A stretch of DNA of 64,000 nucleotides from Distichodus sexfasciatus (lineage: Eukaryota > Chordata > Actinopteri > Characiformes > Distichodontidae), in NCBI GenBank assembly GCA_032718565.1, contig JAVGVS010000670.1, forward strand, positions 45,001 through 109,000. Reading direction: 5' to 3'. Made by a program: the position numbers and the translations under genes. Below the pieces are notes generated by a model. It did not search any database and was not told the origin of the DNA. It saw only the letters and a list, made by a program, of their open reading frames with translations. Shown here in pieces: positions 21,686 through 31,918 of the stretch (position 1 is the first letter of the stretch; each line of letters starts with the position of its first letter).

Positions 21686-21875
21686 TGAAAGAATGAATGG
21701 ATAAAAAGGTGTGAGTGTATGAATGGATGGACAGATGAATGGAGGAGAGTGAAGAAAGGGGCAAAATAGAAAGAACCAGAGAGGATGAGGGAAAAGAATG
21801 AGGGAAAAAAAGAAGGGGGGGGGGAAGGAAACCAAAAGAATGAGAGAGAGAGAGAAAACTGGGGAACAGATAGAT

Positions 21876-21906
<31 letters not shown>

Positions 21907-21910
21907 AAAA
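21593..21910. repeat. Second compound GGAT/AGAT array and (GAAA)n tract
   Basis: GGAT units at 21606-21627 lead into AGAT units to 21686, the same order and polarity as at 20985-21084. A (GAAA)n tract follows at about 21876-21906. Together with 21090-21592 this is a duplicated microsatellite block. Confidence 0.85.
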
Positions 21911-21934
21911 GAAAGAATTGCCTGGAGCAGAGCA

Positions 21935-22225
21935 GAAAGCAGAGCGTGGAATTGGCCAGAATTTGAACTCTTCATCTGTCCGTTTGTCTGACCGCTGGCT
22001 CGCTGTGACGTCGAACCTGTAAAATATTCATCCCTCCATCGCTCCCCCGGAGCTACCAATCGCGCTGCGCATCCTCACCACCAACACACACATCTCACAC
22101 ACATATAACACACACCACTGCCAGATCAAAGCCTCTTGACTTATTCCCGTTTCTCATTACGCAACGGGTGGAATGGATGAGGAGAAAGGAGAGAGAGAGA
22201 AGGAGAGATGGAGGGAAGAGGCTAA
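21935..22225. other. Candidate conserved noncoding element
   Basis: Mixed CpG-bearing block between microsatellites: GCTCGCTGTGACGTCGAACCTG, AAAATATTCATCCC and GAGCTACCAATCGCGCTGCGC. It also holds a CCAAT box (CTACCAATCGC). Function is inferred from composition only. Confidence 0.2.
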
Positions 22226-22374
22226 AGAGTGCATATTTTTTTTAATGATGAGTCGTTAGCGTTCTGTACGAGGCGATGCCCCCCTTTTTTTCACCCTTTC
22301 GCCCCCGGAGCAACATTTCTTTCCAGTGTCGTCAGATGGCCGAGGTGCCGGCGTGAGATTGCAGCCCGATTTCA

Positions 22375-23290
22375 CTTCGCCGCTTGTGTATATTCCTCCG
22401 GGTCTTCTCTCATCTCTTCTGCTCCTCCTTCTCCTTGCTCTTCTCCTCATCTCTCTTCACTCCTCTCTTCTCGATCGACCACTCGTCTCAGTTAGCCACT
22501 TCTCTTCTACTTGTAGGTTTTTGCTTCTGGGCGATGGCCTCTTCTGATCTCTTTCTGGCTCTCCTCCTTATTTCTGCTTGCGCTTTTTGTGGCTCTTCTC
22601 TTCCACTTGTGTGCCCTTTCTTCGGTTCTCAGAGTTTCTTCTTTTTGTGCCTGTTCTACTTATTGTGGTTTTTGTCTCTCTTCTCCTCTTGTCTTGTTGT
22701 CTCTCGTCTTTTGTTATCTGAATCTCTTTTCCTTTTTGTGTCTACTTGTGTCTCTGTTGTCATTTGCATCTCTTTATTTCTGTGTGTGCTTTTTGAGTCT
22801 CTTTTCTTCAACCTTTTCTCTTCTGTTCTTTTTGCACCTCTTCTACTTGTGTCCCCTCTGTTTTCTGATTATCTTTGGCTCTTTTTGTGTTTTTTTTCCT
22901 TCTACTTGCATCTCATTTCTTTGATTGTCAGAGTTTCTTAAGGTCTTTTGTGGCTTTTCTTTCTTCTTGTGGCTCTTCTACTTGTATCTCTTCTTACCTG
23001 TTCTCTTAATCTCTTCAGTTCTTTCTGTGGCTTCTCTGTCCTCTCTTCTGTCTACTTGTGTGTCCCTTTCTATCTACTTTTCTCTTCAGTCTTCAGAGTC
23101 TCAAAGTTTCTGTTCTTTTTGTGTCTCTGCTCTTGGTCTCTTTTCTTCTCTCGTGCGGCTGCTATTCTCTTTGTGTGTAATCTCTTCTCTTACTTTTCTC
23201 TTGTTTCTTTCTATTTGAAATGTGACTCTTCTCTCCGTCTTGTGTCTCATCTTTTTTGTCTTCTTTTTCTTCTTGTTCTTTGACTTGTCT
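22375..23290. repeat. 0.9-kb pyrimidine-rich degenerate minisatellite
   Basis: The plus strand is about three-quarters T and C, with recurring phrases CTCTTCTACTTGTGTC, TTTTTGTGTCTC, TTTCTTCTTGTGGC and CTACTTGTATCTC at irregular spacing of roughly 20-35 bp. Plus-strand frames (185, 111 and 97 codons; Phe, Leu and Ser runs) have no initiation or family support and reflect the base bias. Confidence 0.7.
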
Positions 23291-23309
23291 TCCCCTGTCA
23301 GAGTCAGAG

Positions 23310-24420
23310 AGTGTAATGCTAGACAGAACGCTGTCTGTTTATTCAACGCTCAGCTTGGGCAGGAACTTCACCTCTGTATTGCCACATCCTTGCATTTAGA
23401 TTAGTTTTGACATTGAGGAATTGGTTAAATATTATTGGAATTAATGTCTTATGTTTAAGGGGAATAAAACTCTTACATTTAACGTCAAAACCTCATTTAA
23501 ACATTGTGAGAAACTAAATCTTAAAAAATGCAATTACATAGAAAAACATAGCCACTATAAATGGCAATGAGGGGGGTTGTTCAGCTGATGCAATAAGAGT
23601 CAAAGAAAGGAGTCAGTATCAGCATTAGCTAAGAAATGAAAAAAATAATGCTCTATTATGACATTTGAACAATTCATTTGACACCTCACTTGCTCTAATC
23701 ATCCAATTGATTAGTTTGCAGAAGTCTGTTTTGCATATTATACAAATTAGATCGGCCATTCACTACACTTTTCACTAAATGCTAAGCAGCACACTATCCC
23801 TACTTATTGACCAAGTTTCAGCTTTGTGCGACTTAGAGTTTAGGCTGCATAAATTCATGTAGCATTTTTAGCGCCCCCTATTGTTCAAATAGTGGCATTG
23901 TATAATTTGCGGTGTAGTGAATCAGACTTCATAACTTTATGTACCTTTTTTTAGCAACCCAAAAAGTTTGAAACGCATTTTCCTTTGGTATAATGCCAAT
24001 TTTAGGCTGAGCACTACGCTTTTCATAGTCCCACTTACCCTGAAAATTTCCGTTTTCTGCAACTTGTGATTCAAGTTACTCAATCCATTTTGTGGGAAAA
24101 AAAAATTATAAAGAAACAAAAAGAACAATTGCAATTACAGTTTCATATATGGGCCCTTAATCATACACTATCACTAATTGGTGATTTCTCTCTTAGCCCT
24201 TCAGCACCATTTCTCATTTTTGTTGAAGTGAAGCAAGTGGACCTTCAATTTGAAAAAGTATTTTAGAAAGAACTAATTGCAGAGTAAAGATTGATTAAAG
24301 TGCTATTATCTTTTTCAAAAGTCTCCATTGCTATTGAAGTCCATGTGTAAGTTTTTGACACTTGAAATGATTGTTGGTTCATCTTTGGCTCTATACACTT
24401 TTTTGCACACTCCTGTCTTA
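23310..24420. other. Unassigned AT-rich DNA with a CTCF-like site
   Basis: No gene. The most specific motif is the CTCF-like core at 23869-23888 (separate entry). Confidence 0.35.
23869..23888 (-). promoter_or_regulatory. CTCF-like binding motif
   Basis: The minus strand reads AACAATAGGGGGCGCTA, which matches the vertebrate CTCF core AGGGGGCGCTA almost perfectly; the flank upstream of the core is weaker (AATA instead of the usual CCACC or CCAGC). It lies in AT-rich DNA where such a GC core stands out. TAGCGCCCCCT also occurs in some fish repeats, so it could be of repeat origin. Confidence 0.3.
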
Positions 24421-24424
24421 AAGT

Positions 24425-24790
24425 GAGAGTTCTGTCCCCTTTGCACGCATGCTTTTATAGGTCACCGCTGAGCAAGTTGCTAATTTAGAGCGGCGGTGAC
24501 AGAATAAAACTCACCCAGCCAATTAGTGCCACCACGAATCAGGAAGAGCAGAGGTGAGACAGCGAGGGCTCACTTCCCTCCCCAACACACACCGACTTAA
24601 CGGGAAAGGCCACATGTAATGGGCTCTGTCAGGTGCGTGTGGGTTTGTGTGTGTGCAAGAGATAAAACCCTGAGTTTTCTGGCATTAGGGGCCTCCACTG
24701 CCGCTGATAGCGACTCGTGACGGCCTAAAAAGGGAAAGTTTGCCGTCTCTGTTTAGTAATGGCCACCCGCGGGACAAACGCCGATAAACC
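24425..24790. other. Candidate conserved noncoding element
   Basis: GTCACCGCTGAGCAAGTTGCTAATTTAGAGCGGCGGTGAC contains inverted arms GTCACCGC and GCGGTGAC at 24461 and 24493. CAGCCAATTAGTG follows (CCAAT/TAAT), and 24690-24780 has CGCTGATAGCGACTCG and CACCCGCGGG. CpG content is high for the region. Regulatory function is inference. Confidence 0.25.
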
Positions 24791-25375
24791 CAGAGGGTGA
24801 AGAGTAAGATAAAGAGCGACAGAGGGGGGAGGGAAGGAGAGGTGGGAAAGCAGCAAGGAATACCAAATAAACTGCAGAAATGAGCCATAAGCAGATATGA
24901 ATATGAGCAAATACAGGCTCCTGTTTACCTGAAGCGCTGGAGATGTGTGTGGTGAAGATAATTTTTCCCCCTGCCAAACATAGTAAAAAACAGGATTTAC
25001 TACAAGTTGTTGAGGTCAGAGGTAATATTGTCAGTGAAAAAAAAATACTTTTAAGGATATTTTGGGATATTTTTGTATATTCTTAAATACAACCAATGTT
25101 TCAAAGTGGGGGAAAAAAATCAAGCTGTTCATCATCCAAAAGGCATCCAACACTTTTGTATCGTCAGCCATGTCCATTGAAGTCCAGGATTTTCAGATTT
25201 AAAGCCAAGGTCTACTTTGCCTTCTACTACTTTCTGTTCATTCAAGCTTAACAGGAGGTGAATATTATTTTCCCCCTGCTGGGGTAAAGGTTTTAAAACT
25301 GCTTTGAGATGATCTGAGTCTTAATCGTTTTAATAGAGCAGAATGTAGTTCGCCAGAGCAGCTACACATGCAGTC
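24791..25375. other. Unassigned DNA
   Basis: Purine-rich at 24810-24850, otherwise single-copy in appearance. No gene or repeat family. Confidence 0.35.
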
Positions 25376-25377
25376 AG

Positions 25378-25570
25378 GGGAGCTGAGTCATTTTAACAAA
25401 CAAGGGGCAGGTAGACGTGGCTGGCATAAATCCATGTCCTGCTTGACAGAATGGAGGGTAATTACAAGCCTGGCCAACCTGGTTTCACCTGAACTCTCGC
25501 CGAGGTTTGGACGTGATGCGTAGCTGGATGAATATGCCTCTGAAACGGATAAATCAGCACGATGTATCTG
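25378..25570. other. Candidate conserved noncoding element
   Basis: Single-copy block with GCTGAGTCATTTTAAC (AP-1-like TGAGTCA), GGGTAATTACAAGCC, CTCGCCGAGGTTTGGACG and GAATATGCC. The frame is not open in any useful way. Inference from composition. Confidence 0.22.
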
Positions 25571-25699
25571 AGATGTTCTGTTTTTTAGTGTGCCACTGTA
25601 CTAGTCGAAGAGTAGTAATGTGGTAATGGAACACTTGGAACGCTTGTGGTAATGGAACACAGAACAGAGAGATGCATGGGAGAGGAAGGGAGAGAGAGA

Positions 25700-25728
25700 G
25701 AAAGAAAGAAAGAAAGAAAGAAAGAAAA
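25700..25728. repeat. (GAAA)n microsatellite
   Basis: Seven or so GAAA units after an (AG)n run. The minus-strand frame over it is repeat-derived. Confidence 0.85.
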
Positions 25729-25989
25729 GAGAGGAAGATGGATAGAGAAAAACATTTGAAGGGTATGATCAAAACTGCTTCTGAGTGACTATACTGTCAA
25801 GTTGCTCCTCAAAATAAGTGCAGATTTTAATGAACTGAGTGAATGTAGCAAATGCAAACTGACTTAGGGTATGTCCCAATTTGGCTTTGCAGGTTTAAAA
25901 GGTAAGAGTAAGGTCTAAGAGAGTTGTACTTCTTCTTTTTGTAAATGCAGAGGTGTGTTTTGGGGCCCAACATTGTCAGCATACTTCTT

Positions 25990-26190
25990 TTTTTGAATTC
26001 TCCTATTAGGGTTTGCCACAGCGGGTCAACTGCCTTGTTGTCCGCATTTCGAACTGGCAAAAGATTTACACCGGATGCCTTTCTTGACACAACTCTCCCC
26101 ATTTATCCAGGCTTGGGACCGGCACCAAGAGTTACACTGACACGTATCCCCAGTGGCTGGGTTCGCTGTCCGGATACTGATTTGGAAAAA
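25990..26190 (+). repeat. Dispersed fish repeat with GCCACAGCGGGTC
   Basis: TTTGCCACAGCGGGTCAAC, AGATTTACACCGGATGCC, TTTCTTGACACAACTCTCCCC and CCAGGCTTGGGACCGGCAC are landmarks of a widespread fish repeat that I recognise but cannot name with certainty. The 84-codon plus-strand frame is part of the repeat. Only one copy lies in this window. Confidence 0.5.
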
Positions 26191-26199
26191 GATTTATGA

Positions 26200-27540
26200 G
26201 AATGTGAAATGCACTGGGCGCTAATGTCTCAATACTGTAACTTTAAATTACTGAATCTTAAAGTTTACACCTGAATTTTGTTGGTCAAAACAACCCCATC
26301 CCATTTCCTACCAACGGCATGAGCTCAAAACACTGTGCAAATAATGTCAGCCTTAAGCTAGCAAAAACTATAGAACCCCCACGATACCCCTATTTTACCC
26401 ATTTTATTGAGCAGAAAGTTTAATTCTATTGTTTTCATTTGAATGTCTGGTTGAGCTCAGGAATAGAAATTCCCAAAAGAGTGAAAAGGATAACACCAGG
26501 TTTTTGCTGGTTGAACACAATAACTGTTTTGCAGTCTTAAAACAGTAATGCACCAACAATGAGCCAGACTTAGCCCCATTTTAAGAGCAGCCAGTCAGTT
26601 GTGAGTTGCATAGTAAACAGTCCAGGCCTCAGGCTAGCAAAAACGCTAGCAAGGAACTGCTGCGGTTAAAGGGTACAAATTGTTGTATGGTCCAAGGCTC
26701 AGTCACAGGTTAGAAGCAAAGCGATGGAACTCCATAGTAACACCATCGTTCTTACTGTGTGGTGTGTGTGGTGTGTGTGTGTGTGTGTGCGTGATATGAC
26801 AGGGACCAATTACTATTCCCACTGCTACACCTGCTCCATACTTGATTGCCTTCTAATCTCGCTTGTGACACACTCTCATATGGCAAACTGTCCCCGTCTC
26901 TCTTTCCCTCTCTCTCTCACTTTCTTTCTCTCTCCTCATCTCTCAGCGGTAATTGTCTGTCCTTCTTGGCTCCCTCTCTCCCTCCCTCATGCTAATTCCC
27001 CCAGTAAGAATGTAATGAGAAGATTTCAGTATTTTAAGAGGATTGGGACGTAATTCTTCTGCCGAGTTCATCTCCGAGTCGTGTGTGTGTGTGCTTTTTT
27101 TCTGGGTGTGGGTGTGTGTTCATGTCGGTGTGTGTGTCATTTGTAGGTTTGTATAAGGCAGTGTGTGTGAGAAAGAGACAAGCTCTTACTTTGTGAGTTT
27201 GCAATATTTTTTCGTCCAGACTCTGGCCTTAATTAGACTGTCTAAAATCCCTCATCATTAGACTTACATGTTGACCTTATGATCCCTGGGGGTACATGGG
27301 AGTGAGAGCGATGTCCGGGGTGGGTTGGATCTTCGATGATGTCTCGCTCTCATTTGCTCACATTAATCTGCATTAATCCACAGAGAGATGCAGAGTTGGA
27401 CAGCAGATCTGCTCTACACACAGTTGCTAATGGGGGCAAAAGTCAGGAAGAGGTGTGTCTCTATAGTAACGACAGGACGGAGAATGTCTTGCTGGTAAAC
27501 AGAGGATTGGGTGCATCTGATAAAGACAAGGTTGGTTATG
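26200..27540. other. Unassigned DNA with TG and CT tracts
   Basis: TG tract at about 26763-26789; CT-rich text at 26895-26990; TG-rich text at 27080-27180. GCTAGCAAAAAC occurs at 26358 and 26632, marking a weak local repeat. 26990-27060 (GCTAATTCCCCCAG) is mixed. No exon was found. Confidence 0.35.
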
Positions 27541-27541
27541 T

Positions 27542-27719
27542 GCACCACAATGAAATATGACCTCTGCTTTCGACCTATCCGTAAAGGAGTTGACCTGGGC
27601 AGTGCCTAGGGAGCAGTGTTTGGGGGAGCACCTTGGCTTACAAGTGCTTCAGTGGTATATTTACTGGAGCAGGCTTTGAACTGGTGACCCTCTAATCACA
27701 GGGCAATGCCCTAACAGTT
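27542..27719 (-). mobile_element. tRNA-derived SINE (family 2) copy
   Basis: Reverse complement of a second SINE family: CACCACAATGAAATATGACCTCTGC (3' end), GGGCAGTGCCTAGGGAGCAGTG, then TGAACTGGTGACCCTCTAATCACAGGG (tRNA-like head with a B box). Other copies are at 32705-32865 (+), 32965-33040 (-), 35638-35820 (+), 48286-48443 (-) and 63359-63572 (-). Confidence 0.65.
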
Positions 27720-28690
27720 ATGTATGTCTCTCTGGTATCAAGAGGTCTGAGCATATCTTTTTGGGGCAGGTAAAACTGGGGACAGCTCTCTGGTACAGGG
27801 AAGTTTAGGTGTGTCTCTAGAGAAGAGGACAGGATTGGGCATGCTCTCTCTGGTATAGATAGGACTCGACTCTTAGACAGATTGTGTTTCCCTGGTATAA
27901 AACGAACTGGAGTTGTCTCTGGAGTTGTCTCTCTAATAAAGACAGGAGTTTGTCAGAAATTTGGGGATCTCTCTGGGGCAGACATATTGCTTTTTTGGAC
28001 ATACTGTATCTCTCTAAAGAGCTCCAGATTGGTCATGTCTTTATGTGACAGAATTGAGCATGTTTCTGGAGAAGACCAGAGTAGACCCGTCTCAGGGTCT
28101 CTCTGGGAAAGACAGGATTGAGCATGGCTCTCTGGGAAAGGCAGGACTGAGCATGGCTCTCTGGGAAAGACAGGATTGAACATGGATCTCTGGGAAAGAC
28201 AGGGTTGGACATGTCTCTCCGGGAAAGACAGGATTAGACATGTTTCTCTGGAAAGGCAGGATTGAGCATGGCTCTCTGGGAAAGACAGCATTGAACATGG
28301 CTCTCTGGGAAAGGCAGGATTGAGCATGGCTCTCTGGGAAAGACAGGTTGGACATGTTTCTCCGGGAAAGCCCAGTTAGATATGTCTCTCTGGGAATGAC
28401 AGGGTTGGACATTTGTCTCTGGGAATGACAGGATTGGACATGTCTCTCTGGGAAAGACAGAATTGGGTATTGCTCTCTGGTAAATACATGTCTCTCTGGG
28501 ACAGACGCGACTGGGTTTGTCTTTCTGGAGAAGACAGGATTGGATGTGACTCTCTGATATTGACATGTCTGAATGTCTCTATCTAGTAAAGACAGGTGTA
28601 AACATGTCTTTCTGGGACAGACAGCACTGGACATGTCTTTCTTGGTTAGACAGGACTTGGCATGTCTATCTTGGGAAGACACAATAGGGG
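27720..28690. repeat. 29-bp minisatellite (ATGGCTCTCTGGGAAAGACAG...)
   Basis: From 28124 the ATG of each unit recurs at 28153, 28182, 28211 and 28240, exactly 29 bp apart, then once at 28 bp. Upstream (27720-28100) and downstream (28480-28690) units are more degenerate (CTCTCTGGTA). Since 29 is not a multiple of 3, all three minus-strand frames cycle through the unit; they are mostly stop-free, giving frames of 206, 124 and 110 codons that are repeat products. Confidence 0.85.
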
Positions 28691-28789
28691 TAAATAGAAA
28701 CCAACAAACCACGTTTGACTAACAAATTGGTTGCTATCAGAGTGATGTTACAAGACTTTCAGTTCTCTTTTTCCTCTTTTGCTCACACT

Positions 28790-29045
28790 CCCTCTCTCCC
28801 ACATATCTGTCCACCGCAGGTTAAAAGCAGTGATTATTATAAAAGAGCGGAATCTGCCGTTGTTCCTAAGCAACGTTGCGCTCACGGGCTTTTTTATGTT
28901 TGCTCTAAATTAGCTGCAGTTGGCTGTATGCTTACAGCGAGACGACTGGAATTAATGAACACGGCAACGTCTCACGCTGCTCCAGCACAGTCATTAAAGC
29001 GGCCCGTCATACCCCCGCCTATTAAAACTGGCCAGTTCAAAACCT
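28790..29045. other. Candidate conserved noncoding element with RFX-like X-box
   Basis: GTTCCTAAGCAAC at 28862-28874 has the inverted half-sites of an RFX X-box (GTTNCC, spacer, rGCAAC). Nearby are AAATTAGCTGCAGTTGG, GGAATTAATGAACACGG and CATTAAAGCGGCCCG. CpGs and homeodomain-type TAAT words are common. A 114-codon plus-strand frame (28715-29059) crosses it, without family resemblance. Inference only. Confidence 0.27.
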
Positions 29046-29059
29046 GTGTGTGTGTATGA

Positions 29060-29834
29060 TAATGTGTGGGTTTCTGCAAGTGTTTTCTGTGAGAGCACCA
29101 AGGAACTGTGCAAGTCGTGACTGATTTTTTTGTAACAGAACTATTTAAAGCAGAATAAAGAGAAGTTTATGAAGCAGATCGTTTCTTGAAATATGTTGAG
29201 TTAAAGGGGAAGTGAGACCCCCTAGGTTTATAACAGTTTTAAAAGGTGATATAACACACACCTGTGCAACTTTGCAGTCCACAAGAATAATGTTCATCTG
29301 TTACAAACTTTAGACCAGGAATTAGAAATGGTTCACAGACTGAAAATGAAGAGCAGACTAGACTTATACAACCACCTTAGTTACATACCTTTCCAAACCG
29401 GATATGAGTCAAAAGTTAATATCCACACAGTCAACATGAATAAAGACATGAAAGCTATTGGGCAAGTGTCCAAAATACACTGCATTTGGGGGAAAAAAAG
29501 GAGAGCTAGTCGGTCATTTTAGTGCTCCTTGGGACTGGGGAGTTCTGATAAGAGAAGACCCCAAAATGCCCACCAATCAATTCCATTTATACCAATATTG
29601 AACAAATGTGACATCTGGAGCTACTTTTACGATCGTTAAGAGACTAGGTTTCCTCATTCCAATTTTCATTGCCATTGCCCCCAAAATGATGTTACTTTCC
29701 AGTATTTCATTACATGAGGAAAATTGATTAAATAACTATTGAGTTTAACATTAATTATGTTGGTTTACAGCCAAACTACAAGCAACTTCAGTGAAATTCG
29801 GAATTCATCAGATTTTCATTTTACACAGTATCTC
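29060..29834. other. Unassigned DNA
   Basis: AT-rich single-copy text. No gene, RNA or repeat family. Confidence 0.35.
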
Positions 29835-30265
29835 TAGAGCAACTTAAGGACCTTGCTCAGGGGCCCAGTGTTCATAGTGCTGGAGGTAGGATAGAGATGT
29901 ATTTGAACTCGCAACCTTTTGATCTCTAGGCAGTATCTTAATAGTTTTCTCTCTTTTTCTGGTAGTGCTGAGATAGGATATAACCAGACTTGAACCTACA
30001 GTCTCATGGTCCATAGGTGAGTCTTTTAGCCACTTGCATTCCCTTAGTACAGGAACAGTGTTTCTGGAGCAACTCCAGGGGCCCAATGGTGGTAGTGCTA
30101 AAAATAGGATAGAACCAAACTTGAACCTACAACCTCACGGTCTATAAGCAAGTATCTTAGTATCTTGGGGTTTTGTACAGGGGTCCAGTGGTGGAAGTTT
30201 CTTTAAAAAGAAAAGAGCTGGATTTGAACCCACAACCTCATGGCTCTCTAGAAGAGCATTCTAAC
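29835..30265 (-). mobile_element. Cluster of four SINE (family 1) heads in tandem
   Basis: Four similar minus-oriented heads follow each other: near 29838-29945 (GGGGCCCAGTGTTC...TTTGAACTCGCAACC), 29960-30035 (ACTTGAACCTACAGTCTCATGG), 30062-30165 (GGGGCCCAATGGTGG...ACTTGAACCTACAACCTCACGG) and 30170-30265 (GGGTCCAGTGGTGG...TTTGAACCCACAACCTCATGG). Each holds a reversed B box; none has the CTGCTAAATG tail between units. This points to local tandem duplication after insertion. Confidence 0.6.
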
Positions 30266-30870
30266 TAGATGACAGATTTTTTTTTATGTTTCTTAGCATG
30301 TCTATTAATATGTAACTCATTTCATAAGGGCTTCAAAATTAGAACTTCATGCTGATTAAACATGAGCTTACATAAAAATGTTGAGCTCCAAAATAAGAAA
30401 ATGAAGAGACTTGTCGTGGATTTGCAGATAAAGTCTATATAATGAATGTGTGTGTGTGTATTTTGGTGTGTGCGTCTGGCGCATGATTGTCACTGTCTCA
30501 ACAGTAATTGTGCGTGTCAGGGAGAAACAGGGAAAACGAACAAATAGCTGACGCTAATTGGCCAGCATGAAGTAAGTACAGAAGAGAGAAAGAGAGAGGC
30601 TTGTATTTTTGCAACGTTTGACCTGCTGTAGCTTCAGAGTGGGTTACCATATGGTCTAGTGCTCTTTCAGAAACTCTGCCACCCTCCCCAACACACACAC
30701 ACACACGTTCATGAATGCCAGGCATCTTTTGGACGGAGAATAAAGTGAGAAAACAGCATGGGTGAAAGAGATAGAGAGGGAGAGATGCAAGTAGGCATGA
30801 ATCTCGAAAAGCAGCATTGAACATGTTTTTAAAAATTATTAAATAAAAAATAGATATCTATATCTATGTC
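30266..30870. other. Unassigned DNA
   Basis: Short TG tract near 30447-30458 and CA tract near 30691-30706. No gene recognised. Confidence 0.35.
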
Positions 30871-30871
30871 T

Positions 30872-31370
30872 CAGTACAAAAATGCTGTAAACAAAGAATG
30901 CTTTCAAAAATGGAAGTGTTAATCATTTATTTTCATCAGTCAACAAAATGCAGTGAATGAACAAAAGAGAAATCTAAATCAAATCAGTATTTGGTGTGAC
31001 CAGCCTTTGCCTTCAAAACAGCATCAATTCTTCTAGGTACACTTGCACACAGTTTTTGAAGGAACTCGGCTGGTAGGTTGTTCCAAACATCTTGGAGAAC
31101 TAACCACAGATCTATAATTCTACAAAATAATATAATGACTAGAATCCTACAAAATCCCTGACTTTGTGCAAGTGTACCTATAAGAACTGATGCTGGTTTG
31201 AAGGCAGAAGGTAGTAACACCAAATCTTGATTTGATTTAGACTTTTCTTTTGTTCGCTCACTTTGCATTTTGTAAATTGATAAAAATAAACAATCATTCT
31301 TTATATTTCTGAAAGCATTCTTTGTTTACAGCATTTTTTCACACCTGCCTAAAACTTTTGCACAGTACTG
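30872..31370 (-). mobile_element. Tc1/mariner-like foldback derivative
   Basis: The right end, read on the minus strand, starts CAGTACTGTGCAAAAGTTTT and continues AAAAAATGCTGTAAACAAAG. The left end has CAGTAC joined directly to AAAAATGCTGTAAACAAAG, so about 26 bases of the left terminal repeat are deleted. The two arms are inverted copies for over 200 bp, including a stretch of coding sequence: CAGCATCAATTCTTCTAGG at about 31020-31038 pairs with the reverse complement of 31171-31194. TA follows the right end, as expected for Tc1 targets. About 0.9 kb or more of the usual 1.3-1.6-kb element is missing. Confidence 0.75.
30984..31268 (-). pseudogene. Tc1-like transposase C-terminal remnant
   Basis: The minus-strand frame ends with VPRRIDAVLKAKAGHTKY, the typical C-terminus of Tc1-like transposases; upstream, VWNNLPAEFLQKL fits the preceding helix. 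Only about 45 residues are transposase-like. Before that the frame reads into the inverted arm of the foldback (31110 onward), so the catalytic DDE domain and DNA-binding domain are absent. Non-functional. Confidence 0.7.
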
Positions 31371-31740
31371 TACATATATATTTCTCTCATTTTCCTTCTT
31401 CACATTGTGTTCAAGTGATTTATTCTTTTTTCTCTCTTAACGGTTCAGCTCTTGCTGGTTCTGTGTTCATTGATATTTTTATTGGCTAATTTGTCGAGTG
31501 CTTATGGGAGAACCAGTGTTTCCTGAGTGACCTTTGCATGGCCCTGAGCGATTTTTTTCCCACAGTGCTGATTCAGATTCATGACACACACACACCCAGT
31601 CAGACGCTGGGCAGGTGTGTGTTCACATGAAACAGGACAATAAAGACACAGAGTGTCATAAAGAATGAGGGCTGGTTGATAAATGAGGGAAAAGGACACA
31701 AATCACTATCCAAATGTACTGTACTAATGGGCTTTGGAGT
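31371..31740. other. Unassigned DNA
   Basis: Single-copy in appearance; a short CA tract near 31586-31596. No gene. Confidence 0.35.
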
Positions 31741-31772
31741 GAGGGATGGATACGAGGGAGAGAAGAGAGAGA

Positions 31773-31773
31773 G

Positions 31774-31831
<58 letters not shown>

Positions 31832-31872
31832 GAACAGAAGAGAACAAAGGGAGAGACAACAGGAGGCGCAGT

Positions 31873-31918
<46 letters not shown>

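Noticed and set aside
20868..21764. 298-codon minus-strand open frame
   Set aside because: It consists of Ser-Ile-Tyr-Leu and Ser-Ile-His-Pro runs encoded by AGAT and GGAT microsatellites, so it is open because the repeats lack stops.
28092..28712. 206-codon minus-strand frame with repeated PREPCS-like peptides
   Set aside because: It is the translation of the 29-bp minisatellite.
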